A stretch of 64,000 bases of DNA from Burkholderia sp. (GTDB lineage: Bacteria > Pseudomonadota > Gammaproteobacteria > Burkholderiales > Burkholderiaceae), in assembly GCF_018375725.1 (NCBI RefSeq), contig NZ_JAHACR010000001.1, positions 1 through 64,000 on the forward strand. Direction: 5' to 3'. Position 1 is the stretch's first letter. Each line of letters opens with the position of its first letter. The translations under genes were made by a program, and so were the position numbers. The notes below the pieces were generated by a model. It was not told the origin of the DNA and ran no database searches. It was given only the letters and a program-made list of their open reading frames with translations. This document shows, piece after piece, positions 32,030-40,034 of this stretch.

Positions 32030-32302
32030 ATGCTGTTTCAAGACGTCCATAGCGCGGCTAAGCGTGCGGATGACGAAGGGGAGACCCTCGTTATGGGCTT
32101 CAAGTTCGGTAAGGTGATCGGAGATCAGGGCATCGTTAAGCCGGAAGGCGACTTCCTGCGATTCCACTATGTGGAAGACCTGGAGGCAAGCCTCCAAAGC
32201 TCGATCTTGCTCGATGAGGGCAAGTTCACGAGCGGCGGTTTCGCGAAAATGGTCCCGACGTCTCCGTTTGCTGGCTACTTCAAGGAGGCTCAATGCCTGT
32301 AG
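32030..32302 (+). CDS. Hypothetical protein (90 aa)
   Basis: ATG 32030 follows AGGAGG by 10 bases. The product is a compact soluble protein (MLFQDVHSAAKRADDEGETLVMGFKFGKVIGDQGIVKPEGDFLRFHYVEDLEASL...). A longer frame from 31820 reads through leader copy 12 and is rejected. The stop overlaps the start of the next gene by 10 bases. No family recognised. Confidence 0.7.
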   Translation: MLFQDVHSAAKRADDEGETLVMGFKFGKVIGDQGIVKPEGDFLRFHYVEDLEASLQSSILLDEGKFTSGGFAKMVPTSPFAGYFKEAQCL

Positions 32303-32745
32303 CTCAAGCAGTTGTTAAACCCAGGACGAAGCTGTCCGGCTACAAAGCCGAACTGCAACGTCGTGATCCCGCGGTACGGAGAGACTTCTTTCCGGCGACG
32401 ACCGTGGCGATGAGCGTGCCGAACTACGACCCCGATCCGTACTACGCGACGATCAGCAAGGACTTCGGCAAGCAGTACGAGAAGGTGCATCGCAAGATCG
32501 AACGGGAAGCTCGTGCCGCAGCCCGCGCTGAGAAGGCTGCGGTGAAGGCGCTGGAACTGGCGAAGGCGCAAGCGAAAGCCAACGGCCAAGCGATGCCGGA
32601 GGTTCGCTCGCAAGAACCTGCTCCGGAGCGTCAGACCGCTGAAATCCATGCATTCATCGCGCCGGAGGAATGCGCCTTTGCCGCTCCGTGGGAGGACGTT
32701 CCACCCCTCTCGGAAGAAGAAGCTCGTCGTTTCGCTGCACGATGA
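32293..32745 (+). CDS. Hypothetical Ala/Lys-rich helical protein (150 aa)
   Basis: The N-terminus is basic; residues about 57-100 (KQYEKVHRKIEREARAAARAEKAAVKALELAKAQAKA) form a long charged helix that may be a coiled coil; the C-terminus is acidic and Pro-rich (EECAFAAPWEDVPPLSEEEARRFAAR). It overlaps its neighbours at both ends (10 bases and ATGA), so it sits in a coupled operon 32030-33032. No family recognised. Confidence 0.65.
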   Translation: MPVAQAVVKPRTKLSGYKAELQRRDPAVRRDFFPATTVAMSVPNYDPDPYYATISKDFGKQYEKVHRKIEREARAAARAEKAAVKALELAKAQAKANGQAMPEVRSQEPAPERQTAEIHAFIAPEECAFAAPWEDVPPLSEEEARRFAAR

Positions 32746-33032
32746 GCGCCGCTCCGATGTCTCATTGGGGCGGCCGCATCAAGCAAGGTATCGCGACACT
32801 AAAGGCTCGACCTCTCCTGCTCGTTGAGTGGGGCGCGGCGATCTCCGGTGTAGTGGGATCGGAAGTGTTGGCACAGAAGACGGATTACTCGCCGTACGGC
32901 TGGTTGATCTGGATTCTGTCCAATGTTCTCTGGATCACGTTCGCGATCAAGCGGCGGGCCTTCGGCCTGTTGGCGATGCAGGTTTTCTACACCGGCATCT
33001 GTATTCAAGGTGCCATGAACTGGCTGCATTGA
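32742..33032 (+). CDS. Small membrane protein (96 aa)
   Basis: Start at ATG 32742, overlapping the upstream stop (ATGA). The product has about three hydrophobic segments (LLLVEWGAAISGVVGSEVLA, GWLIWILSNVLWITFAI, AFGLLAMQVFYTGICIQGAMNWL). The outline resembles short PQ-loop or PnuC-like membrane proteins, without a firm motif. It is the third gene of the 32030 operon. Confidence 0.65.
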   Translation: MSAAPMSHWGGRIKQGIATLKARPLLLVEWGAAISGVVGSEVLAQKTDYSPYGWLIWILSNVLWITFAIKRRAFGLLAMQVFYTGICIQGAMNWLH

Positions 33033-33041
33033 TAGCTTTAA

Positions 33042-33078
33042 CCCTTGCGGGGACCTGCTCCTCGCAAAGGGGCAGGTC
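33042..33078 (+). promoter_or_regulatory. CCC/GGGG pseudoknot-type leader, copy 13
   Basis: CCCTT (33042-33046) / AAGGG (33067-33071), GCGGGGA (33047-33053) / TCCTCGC (33059-33065), L CCTGC (33054-33058) / L' GCAGG (33072-33076). All three stems are complete (one G-U). As a single hairpin, GACCTGCTCC pairs with GGGGCAGGTC over 10 bp. Ends 22 bases before ATG 33101. Confidence 0.88.
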
Positions 33079-33100
33079 TTCGCACTCCCTGGAGGTGTGT

Positions 33101-33202
33101 ATGGATCTGAATCTGGTTTGGGGTTGGCTGACGGCGTTCGGTTTCCCCATCGTTCTCGCGATCGCATCGGTATGCGAGGGCATGATGAAACCCAAGCTGT
33201 AA
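33101..33202 (+). CDS. Membrane microprotein (33 aa)
   Basis: A 33-residue frame starts at ATG 33101 after CTGGAGGTGTGT and ends at TAA 33200-33202. The product is one hydrophobic helix (LVWGWLTAFGFPIVLAIASVCEG) with a short lysine-containing tail. A complete structured leader and a strong ribosome-binding site make it likely to be real although it is very short. Confidence 0.6.
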   Translation: MDLNLVWGWLTAFGFPIVLAIASVCEGMMKPKL

Positions 33203-33263
33203 AACACTCACATGTTCTGTCTGGGGCCGACGTTGTCAGCCCTTATTTTTTGGAGATTCGGAG

Positions 33264-34034
33264 ATGTCCGACATTTTTCAAACGTACTTTGCGTTCATCC
33301 TGGCCAGCCTCGGCTATCCGGTCGACGATATTCGCTGGAGTCTCGGCTACTGCCAGGGTGACGGCATGCGTTTCACCGGATGCGTCGATGCGAAGGTTGT
33401 GGCGCGTCGCCTGCTGGCCGACAAGCCGGTCTTCATGGGTCTGGTGTTCAGCGCGGTGGGAAAGGGCGAGCGGATCAACATCACCGCGAGCGAACATCGC
33501 TATGTTCACGAGCACACGATGACGGCCGATCGTAGCTACGACACCGACTTGACGCTGGCAGAAGACAAGGCGATGTCGCTGCTGCTGTCGCTCGTCGAGG
33601 AGGACATCGTCAGCATTTCGCAACGACTCAGGGATGACGGCTATTCGTGCATCGAAGCTGCACCGAGCGACGTCAGCGTTGTTGTCGATCGCACGTTCGG
33701 TGACTTCGGATTGAGAGTCAGCGTCCAACAGGAAGAGGCGCAGTATCTTGCCGACAGCGGCGACCGGCTTTACGACCTCCTCGACATGATCGAGGTCGCC
33801 AAAGGCCGGCAAGGCGCAGTGATGGTCTCCGTTCAGATCAAACACGACGGGGAAGAGGTCGGTTCGCCGCAACTGGGTGGATTTTCCTTCACGGGCGACT
33901 GGCATGCGCTGCCCAGTCAACGAGACTTCCGAAGCTACGTGCGCGAGCTGCTGGGCGGCGCGTGTGCGGAAGTGCGGGAGATTCTCGGCATGGAAAAGCG
34001 GGGGCATCAGACCGCATTGATCATGGCGGCGTAA
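33264..34034 (+). CDS. Hypothetical protein (256 aa)
   Basis: The soluble protein has a motif WSLGYCQGDGMRFTG near residues 25-39, found in several uncharacterised phage/plasmid proteins, then VSISQRLRDDGYSCIEAA. ATG follows GGAGATTCGGAG. Family and activity unknown. It ends before a strong terminator. Confidence 0.7.
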   Translation: MSDIFQTYFAFILASLGYPVDDIRWSLGYCQGDGMRFTGCVDAKVVARRLLADKPVFMGLVFSAVGKGERINITASEHRYVHEHTMTADRSYDTDLTLAEDKAMSLLLSLVEEDIVSISQRLRDDGYSCIEAAPSDVSVVVDRTFGDFGLRVSVQQEEAQYLADSGDRLYDLLDMIEVAKGRQGAVMVSVQIKHDGEEVGSPQLGGFSFTGDWHALPSQRDFRSYVRELLGGACAEVREILGMEKRGHQTALIMAA

Positions 34035-34080
34035 GCTGTTCGTCGACCCTTGGTCAGGAAGGATGTTTCCGGCAGTTCAA

Positions 34081-34110
34081 AAGCCACCCTCGAACCGGGG
34101 TGGCTTTTTT
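34081..34110 (+). terminator. Rho-independent terminator
   Basis: AAGCCACCC (34081-34089) / GGGTGGCTT (34098-34106), 9-bp stem, followed by TTTTTT, 47 bases after the 33264 gene. Confidence 0.92.
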
Positions 34111-34192
34111 ATTTTCCGCAACAGAAACGGAAACAGGCCGCACATTGAACATGTTTCGAGATAGCTGAGAAGCGTTCCCGGTGCGAATATCC

Positions 34193-34208
34193 TGGCAGGA
34201 TCCTGCCA
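34193..34208. promoter_or_regulatory. 16-bp perfect palindrome upstream of the 34237 gene
   Basis: TGGCAGGA and TCCTGCCA abut to form a perfect 16-bp palindrome ending 28 bases before ATG 34237. It may be a dimeric repressor operator or, in RNA, a hairpin. A further copy of the half-site (GAGCAGGAC) follows. Confidence 0.5.
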
Positions 34209-34236
34209 ACGAGCAGGACAAATTCAATGTACGGCC

Positions 34237-34893
34237 ATGGATCACGCCAAATATATGACGACGGCTCTACGTTCCCAGGTGGATGCAGCAACGCTCATTC
34301 GGAAGGGCTTCAGCGAGGAGGATCTGGCGCGCTGGCCGCAGAAATCCTTGCCTCAATTCATGCTCGAGGACATGGCAGACCAGGAACTGGACCTCCTGGG
34401 AATCAAGCGAGGGCATCGGGTGTACCAGCAGAGACGAAAGAGCATGCTTGAAGAGTTGAGTCAGCCCCTTCCGACAATCGAACTGTCCTGGGGAAGAATC
34501 ATCGCGCGTTACGACGATTCGGATTCCCCCCTCTCGTTCTCTCTGGTGTTTGCTTTCAATTCGCCCGACGGCTTTCCCAACCGTCAACGCCCCGGCCTTG
34601 GAAGCGAGTGTGATATCGAAGCGATCCAGTTCGCGATCGGGAAGGTTCTCGAAACGAAGTTCGCCGATATCGAGCGTGCAGGAGCCGAACTAACCGACAG
34701 CTACGTGGCAGGTGAAATTCTCAAGTTCGAGGTTCTGGACGCGTCTCGGGCGAATTTCAAGGTGCTGAGCGAAAGCATCGCCGACTTCGTCGAGCATTAC
34801 GACATGGTCGGCATGCTGGCCGACGAGTCCGTTGTTGTGCACGGGAACGAGGCATCTGCGCGGCGCTACGTTGCTCACGGGTGGGTGGCGTAA
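34237..34893 (+). CDS. Hypothetical protein (218 aa)
   Basis: The soluble protein starts MDHAKYMTTALRSQVDAATLIRKGFSEEDLARWPQKSLPQFMLEDMADQELDLLGI; the N-terminal helices could be a small DNA- or protein-binding domain. ATG 34237 has no clear Shine-Dalgarno; a palindrome lies 28 bases upstream. No family recognised. Confidence 0.65.
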   Translation: MDHAKYMTTALRSQVDAATLIRKGFSEEDLARWPQKSLPQFMLEDMADQELDLLGIKRGHRVYQQRRKSMLEELSQPLPTIELSWGRIIARYDDSDSPLSFSLVFAFNSPDGFPNRQRPGLGSECDIEAIQFAIGKVLETKFADIERAGAELTDSYVAGEILKFEVLDASRANFKVLSESIADFVEHYDMVGMLADESVVVHGNEASARRYVAHGWVA

Positions 34894-35017
34894 GCCGGCA
34901 AGGCGGATTCATAGCGAGAATCCCAGTACGGCACCAGTGATTACGGGCGCTTGTTTTTCATTGGTCGTTCAGCATCATTCGTTGACGGCGTGTCACGCCC
35001 AGGCACGCAAGGATTAA

Positions 35018-35030
35018 TTCACATTGTGAA
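35018..35030. promoter_or_regulatory. Inverted repeat before the lipoprotein gene
   Basis: TTCACA / TGTGAA with a 1-base centre, 11 bases upstream of ATG 35042 and overlapping the expected leader. Possible operator; weak evidence. Confidence 0.3.
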
Positions 35031-35041
35031 GGAACCAAGGT

Positions 35042-35824
35042 ATGCGCGGGAAAGTGAAGGTCGTCTGGGTGGCGACCGCTATCGCGATGATGTCGTTGCT
35101 TACGGCATGCGGTCCGGATCCGTCCATTCAGCTTCGCGCCAATGCCGAGGCCGCCGTCAAGCGTCAAATGGGCAAAGATGTCGACCCGGTCAAGAGCTTC
35201 ACAGGCATTCGCATCGCGCGTGAATCCGTTGCGGAGCAGTGCGACGACTACAACGGGATCTATCACTTCTCGATGCAGAAGGCGTGCTCGGAAGAGCTGG
35301 AGTTGATGAAAGCTGCCGCAATTGGCCCGCTCCAGGACGCACTCCTTGCCGGGAACGTCGGCGCCGGCCGAATCGCCTTCGTGGCGCTGTCAGCCAATGC
35401 AACCGATGATCTCAGCGAGGATATCCGGAACATCATCGCGCGGCCGGAGGTGGCTACAAGCATCGTCTCGACGGCCGGCTCGCTAGACGGGCAAGTGACG
35501 GACCAAGCGAGGACGTATGAGATGCTTGCGGCGGCCGTGCTGGTCGCGGGCCAGGGCGTGCCGGCGGATCGCGTGCGCGGCGTGCAACTCTACGACGCAG
35601 CGTGGTCGGCCGGCGAGACCTCGGCCGCAGCGATGCTCGCGAATGCGTACGTGCAGGGCAGGGACAGCGTGAACGCGTACCTCTGGAGCCTTCGCTGTAC
35701 GGACGCCTGCCAAGCCGGACTGACGCCCGAAGCCGCAAGGGTTGTGCTGGAGAGAACGCTTGATCCGCAAACCGTCCGCAACATTCAGCAGAAGGCAAAG
35801 GACCAAACCGTCTTGAACCTGTAA
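35042..35824 (+). CDS. Lipoprotein with Sel1-like C-terminal repeat
   Basis: The 260-residue protein has a lipoprotein signal ending LLTAC (lipid Cys23). The C-terminal part contains GVQLYDAAWSAGETSAAAMLANAYVQGRDSVNAYLWSLRC, which resembles a Sel1-type TPR pair. It is probably anchored in the cell envelope and may mediate protein contacts. Preceded by GAAGGAACCAAGGT. No leader of the CCC/GGGG kind is found here. Confidence 0.72.
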   Translation: MRGKVKVVWVATAIAMMSLLTACGPDPSIQLRANAEAAVKRQMGKDVDPVKSFTGIRIARESVAEQCDDYNGIYHFSMQKACSEELELMKAAAIGPLQDALLAGNVGAGRIAFVALSANATDDLSEDIRNIIARPEVATSIVSTAGSLDGQVTDQARTYEMLAAAVLVAGQGVPADRVRGVQLYDAAWSAGETSAAAMLANAYVQGRDSVNAYLWSLRCTDACQAGLTPEAARVVLERTLDPQTVRNIQQKAKDQTVLNL

Positions 35825-35966
35825 CCGGCTAACCGGCAGGAGGCGGGGATTTTTGTTACGAAATTTGAGTGGGTTATATACGCATAGGCGATTAAAATCC
35901 ACGAGAATGCGAATCTGCGATTCGCCAAACCCCGTCTGCAAGAAGAGGGCCGAGGAGGGCTCGAAC

Positions 35967-36977
35967 ATGGCAGAGCCGACAGTCAACTGGGATAGCGTGA
36001 ATCCCGCCGCGTTCGTCGAATGGCAACGAGAGCTCGTCGACGGCCGTGGGAACCCCTTCAGTTCGCAGACGCTGAAGCAGCGTGCCTCGATGTACGGCAA
36101 GTTCCTGAAATTCCTCTACGGTCGGGACGAACCGGCCTCCGTTCTGTCGGTCGGCCCCGACGAGATACAGTTGTTTCTGTCGACGCTGGCAGGGAAGCGT
36201 GAAGCTGGCGAGGGCAACGCGACCAGAAAGGTAGCGGCTGAGCGCGGTACCGCGCAGAGGTACGTTCGGTTGATCAACGACGTGTTCGAGCACCTGGTTG
36301 ATCTGGGCCTTCGAGAGGCCAATCCCGCGGCCGCGTTGCTGGCCGAATTCAGCAAGCGCACTGGAGATCGGTCAGAAGGCAAGCTTCCCGAGTGCCTCGA
36401 TTCGATGCAAGATGCTCGCTTGCGCGAGAGAATCCTTTCGATGCCAACGAACACTTGGACTGGATGCCGAAACAGGGCAATGCTGGCTCTTTTCTCTGGG
36501 GCAGGCCTCACGCTGTTCGAAGGCATCCACATCGAACTCGAAAAGGTTGAGATCACGAACGAGCGGCTGGTCACGCCAGGTACGGCGAGTGGTTCGCGCC
36601 GTGCTCACGTTGTGCCCCTCGCCAGATTGTGTGTCGAGCCTCTGACGACGTGGATCCGATGCCTTGAAGAACGGGGCGGAGAGTGGCGCTACCTGTTTCC
36701 ATCAAGCGCGGGCGGCGGCGATCCCGTGCCGTCAGATGAGCCCTTGGCCGAGAACAGCGTGTACTCACTGATCAGCGCCGCGCTCGAGGCGGTCGGATTC
36801 GACGGACAGGACAAGGGCGCTGCGGTGCTTCGCAACACCTATGCTTTGCGGAATCTCATGGCTGGCACGAACCAGAACGATCTCCGCTCATGGATGGGTC
36901 TCGAAACCGACTACCAACTTTTTCGTATTGCGCGGCTTCGAGGGCTATGGAGTACCGGGGATCGCCGTCCTGTTTGA
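35967..36977 (+). CDS. Tyrosine recombinase-like protein with degenerate active site
   Basis: The 336-residue protein has the fold pattern of phage integrases: an N-terminal SAM-like domain (TLKQRASMYGKFLKFLYGRDEPASVLSVGPDEIQLFLSTLAG) and a catalytic domain (RNRAMLALFSGAGLTLFEGIHIEL ... RAHVVPL ... VLRNTYALRNLMAG ... WMGLETDYQLFRIARLRG). The first catalytic Arg (normally in TGLRxSE) is replaced by Thr182, and the His of HxLRH is replaced, so it may be inactive or use a different geometry. Start at ATG 35967 after GAGGAGGGCTCGAAC. It lies 250 bases before vgrG; that gap holds nothing I can name. Confidence 0.7.
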   Translation: MAEPTVNWDSVNPAAFVEWQRELVDGRGNPFSSQTLKQRASMYGKFLKFLYGRDEPASVLSVGPDEIQLFLSTLAGKREAGEGNATRKVAAERGTAQRYVRLINDVFEHLVDLGLREANPAAALLAEFSKRTGDRSEGKLPECLDSMQDARLRERILSMPTNTWTGCRNRAMLALFSGAGLTLFEGIHIELEKVEITNERLVTPGTASGSRRAHVVPLARLCVEPLTTWIRCLEERGGEWRYLFPSSAGGGDPVPSDEPLAENSVYSLISAALEAVGFDGQDKGAAVLRNTYALRNLMAGTNQNDLRSWMGLETDYQLFRIARLRGLWSTGDRRPV

Positions 36978-37226
36978 TCATTCAAGAAGACGCATCCTGG
37001 CAATTCTCTCAGTGCCGGTCCTCGATTGACAGAATGCTGACTGGCATCAGACAGGCAGTTTTTGTTAATTTTGGTCAAATGCGGACGATGTCTGGGCAAG
37101 GACGCCCATAAAAGTCAGACTATCTGCACAATTTTGCTATCCTCTCTGCCATTACCCGGTGGTGCGACCATGCCGTGACGCGAGTCGCGCAGCCGAATTC
37201 AATACGTTTTCAACAATATTGAGAGA

Positions 37227-40013
37227 ATGGCTGTGTCGCTAAGCGAAACAATAAGCAGCTTCGCGTCGGGGGCGGTCGACTGGAACCGTCGGCCGATCGC
37301 ATTGAATTTCGGACGGTTGCAAGGCAGCTTGGGACGCTTGCTTGCGCTTCAGCACGCAAACGTTCGCGAGGGGTTGATGACCGGCATCCGTGGGCATTTA
37401 ACATGCGTGTCGACGAGACACGATCTGTCGCCGCGTCTATTTATTGGCGTACCCGTCTCGGTGCGACTCGTCACCGACCGCGGCCACCTGCACTTCATCA
37501 ACGCCATTATCCAGAACGTGCAGATCGGCCAAAGCGATGGCGAACTGTGCGTGTATCAGCTGACCGTGTGCGACGCGCTCTCGCTGATGGACAAGCGCAC
37601 AAACTCGCGTGTGTTCCGTAAGCAAAGCGTTGTCGACGTCCTAGCGGTGATGTTCAACGAGTGGCGGCAGCGTAGTCCCGCCCTCGCTCGCGCGTTTGAG
37701 TTCGACTTGTCCTTTCTGAATCGCGATCGCTACCCGCCCCGCGAATTGACTCGACAGGTGAATGAGTCGGACGCCGCGTTTGTCCGCCGCCTGTTGCGCC
37801 GCGAAGGGATCTCGATCTTCGTCAAGGCCGGTGCCGCAAAGGGCGGCTCGAGCACACAAGACGATACACCGGTCCACACCCTGGTGTGCTGCGACAACCC
37901 CGACTCGTTGCAGGAAGCACCGGCCGGGACAGTACGCCTCCACCCACGCGATGCCGGCACCGAGGAGCGGGATACCGTCACGTTGTTCGCGATGCACGCA
38001 CGACTGGTGCCGGGCTCAGCCAGCCGCCCGTCGTGGGACTATAAAAAGGCACGTATTGACGAGTCGACCGTCACCGGGACTGTCGATCAAGGCGAGACTG
38101 GCAACGATCTGGCAACGCTCTTGACCGACGTGGCGATCGACATCCCGCACGCTGGGGACTCGTGGGACGATCAAGAGCGCCTCACTCTCTCGAGAATGCT
38201 CGCGCATCAGTTCGAAGCCGAGCAGTTCGACGGCGCGAGCGGCATTCGCGACCTCGCCGTCGGGACGTGGATCACACTGACCGGCGATCCCGAACTGGAC
38301 ATGCAGTCGATTGATAAGCGGCAGTTCGTCGTCACGTCAATTCGACACGACGTCTCGAACAACCTGCCGAAAGGGCTGACTGAGCGTGTGCACACGCTGT
38401 TCGCAGCAAGCAGGAACCTTGCGTTTCCATCGCCCACACCAGCACTGCAGTCATCCGCCGAATCCGACACGCGCTACGAGAACACGTTCACATGCGTGCG
38501 ACGCGGCATCCCGATCACGCCGGCGTACGATCCGAAGATCGATCTCCCTCCTGTCCATCTGTTGACTGGCGTCATCGTCACACGCGATGGCGACGAGGTT
38601 GTTAGCGACGAGCTCGGTCGGGTCTACGTGCGAATCCACGGCCTGGATCCCGCTGATCACTCACATGCACAGGGAGCCGGCACGAACGACAATGCCGGGG
38701 ACAGCGCACCGATCCGTGTGGCTTCGAGTTTAGCGGGAACGCAATTCGGCGCGTCGTTCCTTCCGCGCCGCGGAATGGAAGTCCTGCTCGGCGCGATCGG
38801 TGGTGATCCCGACCGGTTGGTGATTATCGCAGTCCTTGGAAACGGTGCGAATCCGCCGGCGGCGTTCACCCACACCGGTTCGCTGCCAGGCAATCGGTAT
38901 GTGTCTGGCATCAAGACAAAGGAAATCAAGGGTCAGCGCTATAACCAGCTGCGGCTCGACGACACGCCGGGCCAAATTTCCAGCCAGCTAGCGAGCGAGC
39001 ATGCGCATTCGCAGCTGAATCTGGGCTACCTGACGCAGCCGCGCCAGGACGGTCAAGGGAAGGATCGCGGCGAAGGCGCGGAGCTGCGTACCGACGCGGC
39101 AGCCGCTCTTCGTGCAGCGCAAGGCATCTTGCTAACGACCTATGCTCGCTCGCAGGCGAGTGGAGGACAGCTTGACCGCGATGAGCTGCTGCAGCTGCTC
39201 GGCGAGTGCACCGAATTGTTCAAGTCGCTGGGCGACTATGCGGGCGAGCATGGCGGACAGGTTGCCGATACTGCCGGCCAGCAGGCTATCGCCGCGGCGT
39301 TCAAGAACTGGGCGCCCGCCGGCGGTGGATCGCAAACCGGGACCGGCGCCGCGAGCGGCTCGCAGGCGCTGATGGCGTTCGGCGCGCAGGCCGGCTCGGT
39401 CGCGATCACACCGAAGACGCACGTGACGTATGCGGGCGAAAACATCGACCAGGTCGCGCAGCAGCACGTGCAACTGACCAGCGGCCAGCGCATCAATCTG
39501 CACGGCGGCCGCGGCGTCGCGATGTTCGCCCACAGCGATGGCGTATCAGCGATCGCGAACCAGGGCAGGGTCACGCTGCAGAGCCAGAACGACGACACGC
39601 ATATTGAGTCTGCGAAAAACATTCAGTTCGCGGCCGCCGACGGCAAGATCACAGGTATGGCGAACGACCAAGTGGTCTTCACGACGTCGGGCGGGGCGTA
39701 CCTGAAGCTCCACGGCAGCGATATCGAGCTCGGGTGTCCGGGAAAATTCACAGTGAAGTCCGCTGGCCATTCGTGGCAAGGTCCAGCGAGCATGGGCACG
39801 GACATGCCAAAGTTTGATCGAGCACCACTAGGGCGTGTGCCGAAACTGGTGCGAGCGTCCGACGGAAATCCGATCGAGGGTTATATGGGCGAGGTGCATT
39901 CGGCGTCAGGGGAAATAGCGAAGGAGCAGACGAGCAGCGCCGGCACGATGACCCCAATCGACCATGACCAGTTCGAACAGGTTGTCGTCAAATTCTTCGA
40001 GAAAGACGCGTAA
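37227..40013 (+). CDS. vgrG: Type VI secretion tip protein VgrG
   Basis: The 928-residue protein follows the VgrG layout: N-terminal gp27-like domain (PVSVRLVTDRGHLHFINAII, DALSLMDKRTNSRVFRKQSVVDVL, RQVNESDAAFVRRLLRREGISIFV), gp5 OB-fold (GRVYVRIHGLDP ... PIRVASSLAGTQFGASFLPRRGMEVLLGAIGGDPDRLVIIAVLGN), the ERIR-like switch GIKTKEIKGQRYNQLRLDDTPGQI, a DUF2345 domain (AITPKTHVTYAGENIDQVAQQHVQLTSGQRINLHGGRGV) and a C-terminal extension of about 70 residues. It spikes the Hcp tube and probably loads the lipase encoded next. No T6SS core genes are in the window. Confidence 0.95.
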   Translation: MAVSLSETISSFASGAVDWNRRPIALNFGRLQGSLGRLLALQHANVREGLMTGIRGHLTCVSTRHDLSPRLFIGVPVSVRLVTDRGHLHFINAIIQNVQIGQSDGELCVYQLTVCDALSLMDKRTNSRVFRKQSVVDVLAVMFNEWRQRSPALARAFEFDLSFLNRDRYPPRELTRQVNESDAAFVRRLLRREGISIFVKAGAAKGGSSTQDDTPVHTLVCCDNPDSLQEAPAGTVRLHPRDAGTEERDTVTLFAMHARLVPGSASRPSWDYKKARIDESTVTGTVDQGETGNDLATLLTDVAIDIPHAGDSWDDQERLTLSRMLAHQFEAEQFDGASGIRDLAVGTWITLTGDPELDMQSIDKRQFVVTSIRHDVSNNLPKGLTERVHTLFAASRNLAFPSPTPALQSSAESDTRYENTFTCVRRGIPITPAYDPKIDLPPVHLLTGVIVTRDGDEVVSDELGRVYVRIHGLDPADHSHAQGAGTNDNAGDSAPIRVASSLAGTQFGASFLPRRGMEVLLGAIGGDPDRLVIIAVLGNGANPPAAFTHTGSLPGNRYVSGIKTKEIKGQRYNQLRLDDTPGQISSQLASEHAHSQLNLGYLTQPRQDGQGKDRGEGAELRTDAAAALRAAQGILLTTYARSQASGGQLDRDELLQLLGECTELFKSLGDYAGEHGGQVADTAGQQAIAAAFKNWAPAGGGSQTGTGAASGSQALMAFGAQAGSVAITPKTHVTYAGENIDQVAQQHVQLTSGQRINLHGGRGVAMFAHSDGVSAIANQGRVTLQSQNDDTHIESAKNIQFAAADGKITGMANDQVVFTTSGGAYLKLHGSDIELGCPGKFTVKSAGHSWQGPASMGTDMPKFDRAPLGRVPKLVRASDGNPIEGYMGEVHSASGEIAKEQTSSAGTMTPIDHDQFEQVVVKFFEKDA

Positions 40014-40034
40014 GCGCGCGACAAGGTACAGATC

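Noticed and set aside
3803..33078. Reading the CCC/GGGG leaders as ordinary terminators
   Set aside because: They lack U tracts, lie 22-32 bases before start codons, and several begin well after the previous gene; true terminators with U tracts are present elsewhere in the same region.
3803..33078. Identification of the leaders as guanidine-III (ykkC-III) riboswitches
   Set aside because: That RNA is also a small H-type pseudoknot, but its conserved ACGA/CCG bases as I recall them are not present here and the downstream genes are not transporters.
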